NCBI GenBank assembly: GCA_029960905.1
Contig: JASBVU010000011.1
Location: 1-14,050 of the forward strand
Reading direction: 5' to 3'
Source of the DNA: Thermoanaerobacterium sp.
Lineage (GTDB): Bacteria > Bacillota > Thermoanaerobacteria > Thermoanaerobacterales > Thermoanaerobacteraceae
DNA length: 14,050 nucleotides
Part shown: in pieces, positions 6,445 to 13,542 of the stretch
How the letters are laid out: each line of letters begins with the position of its first letter
How positions within the stretch are numbered: position 1 is the first letter of the stretch
Notes under the pieces: model-generated
Seen by the model: only the letters and a program-made list of their open reading frames with translations
Databases searched by the model: none
Told to the model about the DNA's origin: nothing
Translations under genes and position numbers: made by a program

Positions 6445-7344
6445 ATGGAGTTGTTGCAATTAAAATATTTTCAAGTTGTTGCAAAGTTAGAAAATGTAAC
6501 GCGCGCAGCAGAAGAACTTCATGTTGCACAACCATCTCTCAGCAAAACAATTGCACGCTTAGAATCTGATGTAGGAGTTCCTTTATTTGAACGACAAGGG
6601 AAGCGCTTAAAACTCAATCAATTTGGTAAAATATTCTTAAAAAGAGTTGAACGAATATTAAAAGAATTAGAAGAAGGAAAGCGTGAAATCAGAGATTTAG
6701 CTGGACTTGAATGTGGTAGTGTTACAGTTGGTGCTACCACATCGCGACTATTACCTAATCTATTTAGCAAATACCTAAAGTACAATCCTAATGTCAAGTT
6801 TCGGCTTTTTCAAGTATCACATCAGCTAGAAATAGAAGAACGCCTTATGAATGGTGAATTCGATCTATGTATTTCTTCCATGCCTATTAACAAAATCGAA
6901 ATTCATTGTGAGCCTCTAATCAATGAAGAGATCTTTCTAGCTGTGCCACCGGGACATCGTCTAGCTAAGCTTAAGAACATACAATTAAGTGAAATAGCAA
7001 ATGAACCATTCATCTGTATGACAACAGAGTGTGGACTTCGGGAGTTAACAAACGATTTTTGCCTTAAAGCTGGATTCACAGCTAACATCGCATTTGAAAG
7101 TAATAATGCTGAAGTAATATGCAGCCTTGTAAAATCCGGATTTGGAAATGCTTTTATTCAGGCTTATTGGTGGGATGGACCAAACACAGAATCATTAGGA
7201 AAACTACACATAGAAGATCCAATCTGTCAACGAACAATATGGCTATCATGGGTAAAAGATCGTTATTTATCAGAGGCAGCTAACGACTTTAAAAATTTCA
7301 TACTCGAATATTTTCGCAAAAAAGCAATAGATAGCCTGATGTGA
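6445..7344 (+). CDS. LysR-family transcriptional regulator
   Basis: A 299-residue LysR-type regulator of normal length. The winged helix-turn-helix is at residues 3-62, with the core A-A-E-E-L-H-V-A-Q-P-S-L-S-K-T-I at about 21-36, followed by a linker helix (about 62-88) and a periplasmic-binding-protein-like effector domain (about 90-295), which should bind a small ligand and switch the protein to an activator. It most likely controls the divergent MFS gene and itself. The start ATG follows AAAGGAG at a 12-nt spacing, rather long. Its arginine codon use is very unlike its neighbours: of 16 Arg codons 14 are CGN and 2 AGA, whereas pepT has 8 of 10 and metF 9 of 11 as AGA/AGG. This suggests recent acquisition from another bacterium. 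The ligand is unknown. Confidence 0.93.
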   Translation: MELLQLKYFQVVAKLENVTRAAEELHVAQPSLSKTIARLESDVGVPLFERQGKRLKLNQFGKIFLKRVERILKELEEGKREIRDLAGLECGSVTVGATTSRLLPNLFSKYLKYNPNVKFRLFQVSHQLEIEERLMNGEFDLCISSMPINKIEIHCEPLINEEIFLAVPPGHRLAKLKNIQLSEIANEPFICMTTECGLRELTNDFCLKAGFTANIAFESNNAEVICSLVKSGFGNAFIQAYWWDGPNTESLGKLHIEDPICQRTIWLSWVKDRYLSEAANDFKNFILEYFRKKAIDSLM

Positions 7345-7396
7345 AATATTTGTAAAATTATTGCTTCCAATGATGTCATAAGTAAAAGTTTCTATT

Positions 7397-8194
7397 TCAT
7401 TTTTCAAAGATGCACCTTAAAAAATCAATGCTTTCAACAATCTCTTGCTGTTCTCTATAATTATTTCTGTACACTTCCATTATTACAGGACCTTTGTAAT
7501 CAATATTTTTAAGCTCTCTTGACAACTTTTCAAAATTAAAATTTCCTCTGCCAGGCAGGTACAAATTGCCTCCATCATCGTAATCGCAAAGATGGACATT
7601 TGCTAATCGTCTTCCCATTGCTTTTAAGTACTCAAATGGATCTTTCTTGCTTTTCATCGCCTGCTTTATGTCTAAAGTAAAATACACGTTTTTGCTTTTC
7701 ACAACTTGTCTTAAGTATGTGGCAAATTCCGGATACGAAAACCAGCACCAATAGACATTTTCCCAAGAAAACTTAATTCCATATTCTCCTGCTGTGTCAG
7801 CTATATAGTCCACATGCTTAGCGATCTTATCAAAATCAACAATAGGCGTCGTATCCTTTTTAACGGCAGGCCCGTGAAAAACGTAAATCTTTGCTCTAAG
7901 TATCTTTGCAGCCTTCAAGACTTTTATAAGCATCTTTGAGGCATCATTCCTCTGTCTTTCAGTTGCTGAAAAAAGCTGCGGTTCAAACTGAGTTCCTATG
8001 GCATGTATAGAATTAACTTCGATACCATATCTATCTAAATCATCCCTCATAGCTTTGCAAAAACCTTCGTTATACTCACTGTATGATTCTAAAAAAACTT
8101 CGACTGTCTTTATGCCCATTTTAGCTATAATCGGGATCGTCTCTTCAGTAAGATAGTCAGGATAAAAGCAAGCCGTCGATATACCTACTTCCAT
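7397..8194 (-). CDS. Sugar phosphate isomerase/epimerase-like TIM-barrel protein
   Basis: A 265-residue member of the xylose-isomerase-like / AP-endonuclease-2 barrel superfamily, which holds metal-dependent sugar isomerases, epimerases and inosose or hydroxypyruvate-type enzymes. The metal-ligand pattern is readable: Glu145 (F-S-W-E-N-V-Y), Asp175 (F-T-L-D-I-K-Q), His201 (N-V-H-L-C-D-Y) and Glu240 (V-I-M-E-V-Y), with His107 in V-F-H-G-P. There is no signal peptide. I place the start at ATG 8192-8194 because GGTGAT, complementary to the 16S tail, lies just upstream and the protein then begins M-E-V-G-I-S as in the family; an ATG 15 nt earlier has no ribosome site. It is a single gene between the pgi terminator and the convergent LysR gene, so no sugar operon indicates its substrate. 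Superfamily is sure, reaction unknown. Confidence 0.85.
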   Translation of the reverse strand: MEVGISTACFYPDYLTEETIPIIAKMGIKTVEVFLESYSEYNEGFCKAMRDDLDRYGIEVNSIHAIGTQFEPQLFSATERQRNDASKMLIKVLKAAKILRAKIYVFHGPAVKKDTTPIVDFDKIAKHVDYIADTAGEYGIKFSWENVYWCWFSYPEFATYLRQVVKSKNVYFTLDIKQAMKSKKDPFEYLKAMGRRLANVHLCDYDDGGNLYLPGRGNFNFEKLSRELKNIDYKGPVIMEVYRNNYREQQEIVESIDFLRCIFEK

Positions 8195-8230
8195 TTCATC
8201 ACCATCCAAAAATATTTCTCACTTTATTAT

Positions 8231-8259
8231 ATTATACATGAAATCTTTCCAACAAAAAA
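8231..8259 (-). promoter_or_regulatory. Candidate promoter of the isomerase/epimerase gene
   Basis: A minus-strand TATAAT (8231-8236) lies 36 nt before the start codon. The -35 position falls on the T-run of the pgi terminator and has no good TTGACA match, so the assignment rests on the -10 box alone. Confidence 0.4.
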
Positions 8260-8281
8260 AGATATGCCAATCGGCATATCT
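8253..8281 (-). terminator. Intrinsic terminator of pgi
   Basis: On the minus strand a 9-bp stem AGATATGCC / GGCATATCT with a GATT loop (8260-8281) is followed by seven T and GTT. It begins 8 nt after the pgi stop codon. Confidence 0.92.
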
Positions 8282-8288
8282 CTCATAA

Positions 8289-9644
8289 CTATCTTTTTAG
8301 CCTCTTTTCTAACTCTTCTTTTTCTTTCTCATAGCCAGGTTTACCTAAAAGAGCAAACATGTTTTTCTTGTACGCTTCCACACCTGGTTGATCAAATGGA
8401 TTGACGCCATTTAAGTAACCGCTTATACCGCAAGCCATTTCAAAGAAGTATACAAGGTATCCAAAATTATAAGCAGATATTTCAGGCACATTTACTATTA
8501 GATTTGGCACACCGCCATCATTGTGAGCAAGCACTGTACCCTGAAAAGCCTTCTTATTTACAAAATCTATCGTATTTCCAGCAAGGAAATTAAGTCCATC
8601 TACATTATCCTTGTCTTCATTTATGGTTATTTCTTTAAGTGGTCTTTCAACATTTATGACAGTCTCAAACATTATTCGGCTTCCATCTTGAATGAATTGT
8701 CCCATTGAGTGCAAATCCGTTGAAAAATCCACTGATGCCGGATAAATGCCTTTATGATCCTTTCCTTCACTTTCTCCGTAAAGCTGTTTCCACCACTCTG
8801 AAAAGTAGTGAAGCCTAGGCTCATAGTTGACTAAAATCTCAACTGATTTTCCCTTTCTGTAAAGAGCATTTCTTACCACAGCGTACTGCATACTTAAATT
8901 TTCTTTGATGTCTGGCTTTTTGAAGGCTAAAGATGCCTCGTATGCACCTTTCATCATTTCATCAATATCAATGCCTGCAGCCGCTATAGGAAGCAAACCT
9001 ACAGCCGTCAAGACTGAGTATCTTCCGCCTACATCGTCAGGAATCACAAATGTCTCATACCCTTCTTCATCAGCCAGTTTCTTAAGTGCACCTTTTTGCC
9101 TGTCTGTTGTAACATATATCCTTGATTTTGCTTCTTCTTTTCCGTATTTTTTCTCTAGAAAATCTCTGAAAACTCTAAAAGCTATAGCCGGTTCTGTAGT
9201 AGTGCCAGATTTTGATATGACGTTTATAGAGACGTCTTTGCCTTCCAATATTTCTAACAAATCTTGAAGATATGTAGAGCTTATGCTGTTTCCTGCAAAA
9301 TATATTTCTGGCGCTTTTCTAACAGATTGTGGTAAAACATTGTAAAACGAGTGTGTAAGCATTTCAATCGCTGCTCTCGCACCTAAGTACGAACCACCGA
9401 TGCCGATTACCACAAGTGCATCTGAATCTGATTTTATCTTCTCTGCAGCTTTTTTAATGCGAGCAAATTCTTCCTTGTCATAATCTCTAGGCAAATCAAC
9501 CCACCCAAGGAAATCGCTTCCCTGAGCTGTCTTATTAAGCACCATATCTAACGACAGAAGCGCCTGCTTCTCAAGATATGCTATTTCGTGCTCATTGACA
9601 AAGTTTAATGCATTTGAATAATCAAAGTTTAATACATTTGTCAT
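8289..9644 (-). CDS. pgi: Glucose-6-phosphate isomerase
   Basis: Interconverts glucose 6-phosphate and fructose 6-phosphate in glycolysis and gluconeogenesis; cytosolic. The 451-residue length matches the short bacterial form, such as that of Bacillus. Both family signatures are present: [14 protein letters not shown] at 203-216 and [19 protein letters not shown] at 409-427. Catalytic residues can be placed as Glu291 (Y-G-E-S-E-G-K), His312 (D-L-H-S-M-G-Q) and Lys426. The sugar-phosphate-binding S-K-S-G-T-T-T loop is at 144-150. The start ATG has GGAGG 7 nt upstream. The gene has its own promoter and a strong terminator, so it appears monocistronic; read-through from the HD-domain gene upstream is possible because no terminator separates them. 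Nothing is missing or unusual. Confidence 0.97.
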   Translation of the reverse strand: MTNVLNFDYSNALNFVNEHEIAYLEKQALLSLDMVLNKTAQGSDFLGWVDLPRDYDKEEFARIKKAAEKIKSDSDALVVIGIGGSYLGARAAIEMLTHSFYNVLPQSVRKAPEIYFAGNSISSTYLQDLLEILEGKDVSINVISKSGTTTEPAIAFRVFRDFLEKKYGKEEAKSRIYVTTDRQKGALKKLADEEGYETFVIPDDVGGRYSVLTAVGLLPIAAAGIDIDEMMKGAYEASLAFKKPDIKENLSMQYAVVRNALYRKGKSVEILVNYEPRLHYFSEWWKQLYGESEGKDHKGIYPASVDFSTDLHSMGQFIQDGSRIMFETVINVERPLKEITINEDKDNVDGLNFLAGNTIDFVNKKAFQGTVLAHNDGGVPNLIVNVPEISAYNFGYLVYFFEMACGISGYLNGVNPFDQPGVEAYKKNMFALLGKPGYEKEKEELEKRLKR

Positions 9645-9676
9645 ATGTAAACCTCCAATCTTTTTTTACATTTCAT

Positions 9677-9705
9677 ATTTTATACCATATAATGCACATT
9701 ATCAA
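9677..9705 (-). promoter_or_regulatory. Promoter of pgi
   Basis: On the minus strand, TTGATA (9700-9705), 17-nt spacer and TAAAAT (9677-9682). The overlapping TGGTATAAA also fits an extended -10 box. The promoter begins right after the stop codon of the HD-domain gene. Confidence 0.65.
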
Positions 9706-9708
9706 GCT

Positions 9709-10206
9709 TTAGCTGAGAAACATATCGTTTGCAATTGTCTTGCCTGTATGTGTCTTGAAATTTTTCTCAATAATATTTGTTATATTTTCTTTATCTTTGT
9801 ACAATTCATCTTCTTCAATATTGACTAAAAGATCAGACTCCCATATTATCTGAAAATCAATCCCATCATTTTTAGACGCCGTATGATGACCGCCTATAAT
9901 GTATAAGACTCTATCTATAACATCCTCGTCTTCACTATTTTTTAACATCATCTCCCTTGCAATCGGTGGTCCTTCAATTTCCTGATATTTACCAGATGAA
10001 CTGCCGTACTTTTCCTCAGCCTTTTTGATGCCAATATCGTGCAAAATTGCACTTATATATATAACCTTTTTCGTTTTTTCATCTGTAATATTCTCACCAT
10101 AAGCAATCCTGTCAGCATAATTAAGCACTTTCAATGCGTGATTTATTCTTTTTAAATCCGAACCATAGTATTCTTTAAGCTCAATGATGTATTTAAGCCT
10201 CGACAT
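9709..10206 (-). CDS. Small HD-domain metal-dependent phosphohydrolase
   Basis: A 165-residue single HD domain with the metal-binding pattern of the superfamily: His23 (I-N-H-A-L-K-V), His56-Asp57 (I-L-H-D-I-G), the later G-G-H-H-T at 105-109 and Asp125 (W-E-S-D-L-L). Such proteins hydrolyse phosphate esters, often nucleotides; the exact substrate cannot be told. It carries no extra domain, no RelA or GGDEF part. I choose ATG 10204-10206 because GGGAG lies 8 nt upstream; the ATG 15 nt earlier has no ribosome site and overlaps that GGGAG. It follows the repeat-protein gene by 33 nt on the same strand and has no promoter I can see in between, so the two are probably co-transcribed. Soluble, cytosolic. 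Confidence 0.87.
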   Translation of the reverse strand: MSRLKYIIELKEYYGSDLKRINHALKVLNYADRIAYGENITDEKTKKVIYISAILHDIGIKKAEEKYGSSSGKYQEIEGPPIAREMMLKNSEDEDVIDRVLYIIGGHHTASKNDGIDFQIIWESDLLVNIEEDELYKDKENITNIIEKNFKTHTGKTIANDMFLS

Positions 10207-10239
10207 AATCTCATCTCCCATAAATTATTTTTACTTAAT

Positions 10240-10728
10240 TCAACCTGAATGATTCTTATTCTGCTGCTTCTTATATAAGTAATACGCTGACGCAATTATA
10301 ACTGCTGAGATCATAGGCTCTACATCTACGCACTGGCACTCAACGTCAAATCCATCAATTGTACCTCCTAATCTACCTGTTGCAGTAGATCCTTGGAAAT
10401 TTATAAGAACATCAAAACCGCCTACAGCACCTCCACACCTGCCATAAACTGTATTGCCGTCCCATTTCAGTTTCAGATCGTGTCCGTCGATGCTTCCGCC
10501 AATCCTGGCATCTACAAAATCACTTCCAATGTTGCCTGATATGTCTTTTCCAAAAATCGCTCCTCCAAATCTACCATTGATGGTGCCATCAGTCAAAGAA
10601 TACTTTATATTTATATCGTCTCCAATCAATGAACCTCCGATTCTCCCGTCAACTTTTCCGTCTTCTACAAGCGCATATATGTCATATCCTGCAAAGACGC
10701 CGCCGATTCTGCCTTCAATACTACCCAT
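10240..10728 (-). CDS. Six-repeat Gly-Arg-x-Gly-Gly protein with short hydrophobic C-terminus, function unknown
   Basis: I do not recognise this 162-residue protein. Residues 3-138 are six tandem repeats with core (G/A)-R-(I/F/C/L)-G-G-x-x-x-G-x-D-(I/L/V). The core Arg falls at 7, 29, 53, 75, 97 and 119, so the period is 22 residues with one 24-residue unit. Each unit alternates a Gly-rich turn with a short beta-prone stretch, which suggests a stacked beta structure such as a beta-solenoid or propeller-like fold; that is inference. The repeats end in C-Q-C (131-133). Residues 139-152 are a short hydrophobic stretch followed by K-K-Q-Q-N-K-N, a possible tail anchor but short for a full membrane helix. 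There is no signal peptide. The start ATG 10726-10728 is set by GGGGGAG with 7-nt spacing; an upstream TTG at 10812 lacks a ribosome site. It probably forms an operon with the HD-domain gene and is divergent from a nitroreductase. Confidence 0.85.
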   Translation of the reverse strand: MGSIEGRIGGVFAGYDIYALVEDGKVDGRIGGSLIGDDINIKYSLTDGTINGRFGGAIFGKDISGNIGSDFVDARIGGSIDGHDLKLKWDGNTVYGRCGGAVGGFDVLINFQGSTATGRLGGTIDGFDVECQCVDVEPMISAVIIASAYYLYKKQQNKNHSG

Positions 10729-10757
10729 CCCATATCTCCCCCTTATCTTTACTATTA

Positions 10758-10785
10758 TTTTTACATAATGATGGTTTGACGTCAA
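10758..10785 (-). promoter_or_regulatory. Candidate promoter of the repeat-protein gene
   Basis: On the minus strand TTGACG (10780-10785), 16-nt spacer and TAAAAA (10758-10763). The -35 box lies inside a perfect 10-bp palindrome TTGACGTCAA (10776-10785), which could be an operator or chance. The -10 box is poor. Confidence 0.4.
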
Positions 10786-10802
10786 TAAATATTTTATAAA
10801 TT

Positions 10803-10830
10803 TTGAAATCAAATTTATTGTGGTTATAAT
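10803..10830 (+). promoter_or_regulatory. Promoter of the nitroreductase gene
   Basis: TTGAAA (10803-10808), 16-nt spacer, perfect TATAAT (10825-10830). The messenger would start near 10837, only about 13 nt before the ATG, so the leader is very short and the GGAGG site at 10837-10841 may lie at its very 5' end; either the leader is minimal or another promoter is used. Confidence 0.6.
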
Positions 10831-10849
10831 ATAGATGGAGGCGTTTTAA

Positions 10850-11347
10850 ATGGATGCAATAGAAGTATTAAAACAAAGAAGAGCTGTTAGAACTTTTGAA
10901 GATAAACCGATACCAAAAAATATTTTAGAGGACATCATCGATTGCGGAAGATTAGCTCCGTCAGGAAACAATGCTCAACCATGGCATTTTGTCGTTGTGA
11001 CTGACAAAGAGACTCTTAAATTTATTTCGGAAAAGGCTACATACGGCAAATTTATAAAAGATGCGGCAGCATGTGTTGTAGTATACTGCGACAGGGACAA
11101 TAGACATCATCTGGAAGACGGATCAGCCGCAACAGAAAACATCATGTTAGCAGCAAAGGCACACGGCATTTCTTCATGCTGGGTCGCTGGATATGACCGC
11201 AGTTACGAAAATGACATTAATGCACGGCTAAACGTTCCTTCTAATCTAAGGATGATTTCTATCATTCCATTAGGATACAGTCAGGACAATCCATCCCCAA
11301 GAAACAAAAAATCATTGCAAGACGTAATCCATTGGGAAAAGTTTTGA
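10850..11347 (+). CDS. Nitroreductase-family FMN-dependent oxidoreductase
   Basis: A 165-residue flavoprotein of the nitroreductase family, which forms FMN-binding dimers and reduces nitro compounds, quinones or other small molecules with NAD(P)H. Family marks: K-Q-R-R-A-V-R-T-F near residues 8-16 (phosphate-binding arginines for FMN), L-A-P-S-G-N-N-A-Q-P-W-H-F near 36-48, G-S-A-A-T-E-N-I-M-L-A-A-K near 92-104, and P-L-G-Y-S near 141. The length is at the short end of the family. There are no cysteine clusters, so it is not one of the ferredoxin-nitroreductase fusions. The start ATG has GGAGG 8 nt upstream. It is a single gene with its own promoter and terminator, divergent from the repeat-protein gene. 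The natural substrate is unknown; a role in redox balance is a guess. Confidence 0.92.
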   Translation: MDAIEVLKQRRAVRTFEDKPIPKNILEDIIDCGRLAPSGNNAQPWHFVVVTDKETLKFISEKATYGKFIKDAAACVVVYCDRDNRHHLEDGSAATENIMLAAKAHGISSCWVAGYDRSYENDINARLNVPSNLRMISIIPLGYSQDNPSPRNKKSLQDVIHWEKF

Positions 11348-11370
11348 TGACCACCTTCTGGTAGAGTTTT

Positions 11371-11403
11371 ATTAAGCCTGGAGTTCCAGGCTTAATTTCT
11401 TTT
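11371..11403 (+). terminator. Intrinsic terminator of the nitroreductase gene
   Basis: An 11-bp perfect stem ATTAAGCCTGG / CCAGGCTTAAT (11371-11381 with 11386-11396) with an AGTT loop, followed by TTCTTTT, 24 nt after the stop codon. Confidence 0.92.
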
Positions 11404-11464
11404 AAAAATTTATTATAAGTGATAAAATTAAATTATAGAAAATTTCATGAAAGAAGGGGTAATA

Positions 11465-12691
11465 TTGGAAACTGCAGTTAAACGATTTTTAATGTACGTA
11501 AAATATGAAACAACATCGGACGAAAACTCTTCGAAATGTCCCAGCACAGAAAGTCAAATGGCTTTTGCAAGAGTTTTATCTGACGAGTTGAAATCCATAG
11601 GTCTTACGGATGTATCTGTAGACGAAAATGGCTATGTAATGGGCACAATACCATCAAATGTAGATTTTGAAGTACCCGTAGTAGGATTTATAGCACACAT
11701 GGATACAAGCCCTGATATGTCAGGAAAGAATGTAAATCCTCAGATAATAGAAAATTACGATGGAAAAGACATAATCCTGAATAGAGAGCTGAATGTAGTT
11801 TTGTCGCCAAATGATTTCCCAGAGTTAAAACAATACATTGGAAAAACATTGATTACAACAGATGGAACAACACTATTAGGTGCCGATGATAAAGCAGGCA
11901 TTGCAGAGATCGTCACAGCCTGTGAATATCTTATTTCACACCCCGAAATAAAGCATGGCACGATAAAAATATGCTTTACACCAGATGAAGAAATTGGAAG
12001 AGGTGCTGATAAGTTTGATGTAGAGAAATTTGGAGCAGACTTTGCATATACCATCGATGGTGAAAGCATTGGACAGTTAGAGTACGAGAATTTTAACGCT
12101 GCATCAGCCAAAATAACCATACACGGCAGAAATGTTCATCCAGGTATGGCAAAAGGCAAAATGAAAAATTCCGTGTTGATTGGAGTAGAACTTGCTTCCA
12201 TGCTTCCACTTGAAGAAACACCTGAGAATACAGAGGGATATGAAGGCTTCTATCATCTGACCAATTTTGATGGAAATGTAGAAGAAACCCACATGCACTA
12301 CATAATAAGAGATTTCGACAAAGAAAACTTTGAAAACCGAAAAAATTACTTGATAAATTTAATCAACAACTTAAATGAAAAATACGACAAAAACACTGTT
12401 GAAATAGACTTAAAAGACCAATACTACAACATGAGGGAAATAATAGAAAAAGATATGAGCGTAGTGGACATAGCAGTAAAAGCCATGGAGCTTGCTGGCG
12501 TCAAGCCCAATATTTCCCCAATAAGAGGAGGAACAGATGGAGCAAGGCTTTCATACATGGGCCTTCCTACTCCTAACATCTTTACCGGTGGTCACAATTA
12601 CCACGGCAAATACGAATACATACCTACTTTTGCTATCGAAAAAGCAGTGGAGGTAATATTGAACATTGTAAAACTTGTAGCGAAAAAGTAA
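11465..12691 (+). CDS. pepT: Peptidase T (tripeptide aminopeptidase)
   Basis: A zinc aminopeptidase of the M20 family that removes the N-terminal residue from tripeptides; cytosolic, used in peptide nutrition. With the start used here it is 408 residues, the standard PepT length. The metal site is readable: His78 (I-A-H-M-D-T), Asp141 (L-G-A-D-D-K-A-G), Glu175-Glu176 (T-P-D-E-E-I-G-R-G), Asp198 (Y-T-I-D-G-E) and His377 (T-G-G-H-N-Y-H-G). I choose TTG 11465-11467 over ATG 11447 because GAAGGGG (11453-11459) sits 5 nt before the TTG but inside the longer reading, the ATG has no ribosome site, and the TTG start puts the first zinc His at 78, the number reported for the enteric enzyme. It is a single gene, after the nitroreductase terminator and ending at a bidirectional terminator. 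No clear promoter was identified in the AT-rich 11404-11446. Confidence 0.95.
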   Translation: METAVKRFLMYVKYETTSDENSSKCPSTESQMAFARVLSDELKSIGLTDVSVDENGYVMGTIPSNVDFEVPVVGFIAHMDTSPDMSGKNVNPQIIENYDGKDIILNRELNVVLSPNDFPELKQYIGKTLITTDGTTLLGADDKAGIAEIVTACEYLISHPEIKHGTIKICFTPDEEIGRGADKFDVEKFGADFAYTIDGESIGQLEYENFNAASAKITIHGRNVHPGMAKGKMKNSVLIGVELASMLPLEETPENTEGYEGFYHLTNFDGNVEETHMHYIIRDFDKENFENRKNYLINLINNLNEKYDKNTVEIDLKDQYYNMREIIEKDMSVVDIAVKAMELAGVKPNISPIRGGTDGARLSYMGLPTPNIFTGGHNYHGKYEYIPTFAIEKAVEVILNIVKLVAKK

Positions 12692-12695
12692 TTTT

Positions 12696-12720
12696 AAAAG
12701 GGCCTACAAATGGCCCTTTT
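12696..12720. terminator. Bidirectional terminator between pepT and the hydrolase gene
   Basis: A 9-bp perfect stem AAAAGGGCC / GGCCCTTTT (12696-12704 with 12712-12720) with a 7-nt loop, centred between convergent genes 27 nt apart. The A and T ends of the stem provide a T-run for both strands. Confidence 0.88.
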
Positions 12721-13492
12721 ATGTTAGCTTCTCTTTCAAGAAGGCTACGGATTCATCTATGGCTCTTTGTTGCCAATCAAGCCTATTAAACGTATGATCT
12801 GAGCCGTCTATTGATACTCTAAAACCTTTTTCTTTGTAAACTGTCTTTAAAATCTCCTCAGATACCGTATATGGAACAGCTTCATCTTTTGTCCCATGAA
12901 TTATAAGTACATCTTTGTCATATCCTTTTGCAGACTGGAAAATATCTATGTTGATCATATCAGATACAAAACCTTGTCCTAAAGCAAGACCTCCTATGTC
13001 TACAAAACCGTGTTGGCTAAGCAGATTTCCAGCCTCACTTTGCAATTGAAGTTCAACTATATCTCTCATGTTGAAAGCAGGAGCCCATAATACTAATGAT
13101 TTTGCGATATCCTTATACTCATTTGCAATAATTGCAGCTATCGCTCCACCCATGCTAAGGCCTAATATGCCTATATTATTAATATCTGTCGCAGGATGAT
13201 TTTTAATAAATTCTACTATATTTCTTGCATCTTCCAATTCGCTGCTGAATGTCATGTCTACAAAATCTCCGTCGCTTTCTCCAGATCCATAAAAGTCAAA
13301 TCTGACGCTGCCAATGCCTGCCTTCTCCAGCTCTCTCGACAACTTTACAAATATGAAATGGGACTCAACTTTATTGCCAGTAAAGCCATGAAATATAGCT
13401 ACCATTGGTACTTTCCCGCTTGCGTTATCAGGAATGTGCATCATTCCTCTCAATGTCTTAGATCTGTATGTAAGCTCAACTGGTTTTTGCAT
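12719..13492 (-). CDS. Alpha/beta hydrolase, cinnamoyl (feruloyl) esterase-like
   Basis: A 257-residue serine esterase with the alpha/beta-hydrolase fold. Catalytic triad: Ser113 in G-L-S-M-G-G, Asp203 in H-G-T-K-D-E-A-V-P and His233 in G-S-D-H-T-F; the oxyanion loop is H-G-F at 35-37. The segment F-D-F-Y-G-S-G-E-S-D-G near 65-75, the lid region at about 135-185 and the triad spacing resemble the cinnamoyl esterases Est1E and LJ0536 (Ser105/106, Asp197, His225). Such enzymes free ferulic or coumaric acid from plant cell wall; monoacylglycerol lipases look similar, so the substrate is uncertain. There is no signal peptide, so it would act on imported xylo-oligosaccharide esters or another small ester. 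The start ATG follows GAGGTGAT. It has its own extended -10 promoter inside the end of the upstream transferase gene. Confidence 0.88.
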   Translation of the reverse strand: MQKPVELTYRSKTLRGMMHIPDNASGKVPMVAIFHGFTGNKVESHFIFVKLSRELEKAGIGSVRFDFYGSGESDGDFVDMTFSSELEDARNIVEFIKNHPATDINNIGILGLSMGGAIAAIIANEYKDIAKSLVLWAPAFNMRDIVELQLQSEAGNLLSQHGFVDIGGLALGQGFVSDMINIDIFQSAKGYDKDVLIIHGTKDEAVPYTVSEEILKTVYKEKGFRVSIDGSDHTFNRLDWQQRAIDESVAFLKEKLT

Positions 13493-13515
13493 AACATCAC
13501 CTCTCTTTTTTCTAA

Positions 13516-13542
13516 ATTATACCATATCTTATATAAAATCAA
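13516..13542 (-). promoter_or_regulatory. Extended -10 promoter of the hydrolase gene
   Basis: On the minus strand TGGTATAAT (13516-13524) is a full extended -10 box. A weak TTGATT (13537-13542) lies 15 nt further up. The -35 part is within the last codons of the transferase gene. Confidence 0.65.

Noticed and set aside
7345..7396. Terminator between the convergent LysR and isomerase genes
   Set aside because: I looked for an inverted repeat with a T-run in the 52-nt gap and found none worth calling.
8905..9267. 120-residue plus-strand open frame inside pgi
   Set aside because: Antisense to a clearly functional, complete enzyme gene, low-complexity Ser-rich product, no ribosome site.
10240..10728. 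CRISPR-like or recent tandem DNA repeat because of the periodic protein
   Set aside because: The 66-bp units differ strongly at the DNA level; only the amino acid pattern is periodic.
10454..10768. 104-residue open frame on the plus strand with repeated Pro-Pro-Ile-Leu motifs
   Set aside because: It is the antisense image of the Gly-Gly repeats of the minus-strand gene, where GGN codons read backwards give Pro. No ribosome site was seen.
11755..12120. 121-residue minus-strand open frame inside pepT
   Set aside because: Antisense shadow of an intact peptidase T gene with no own promoter or ribosome site.
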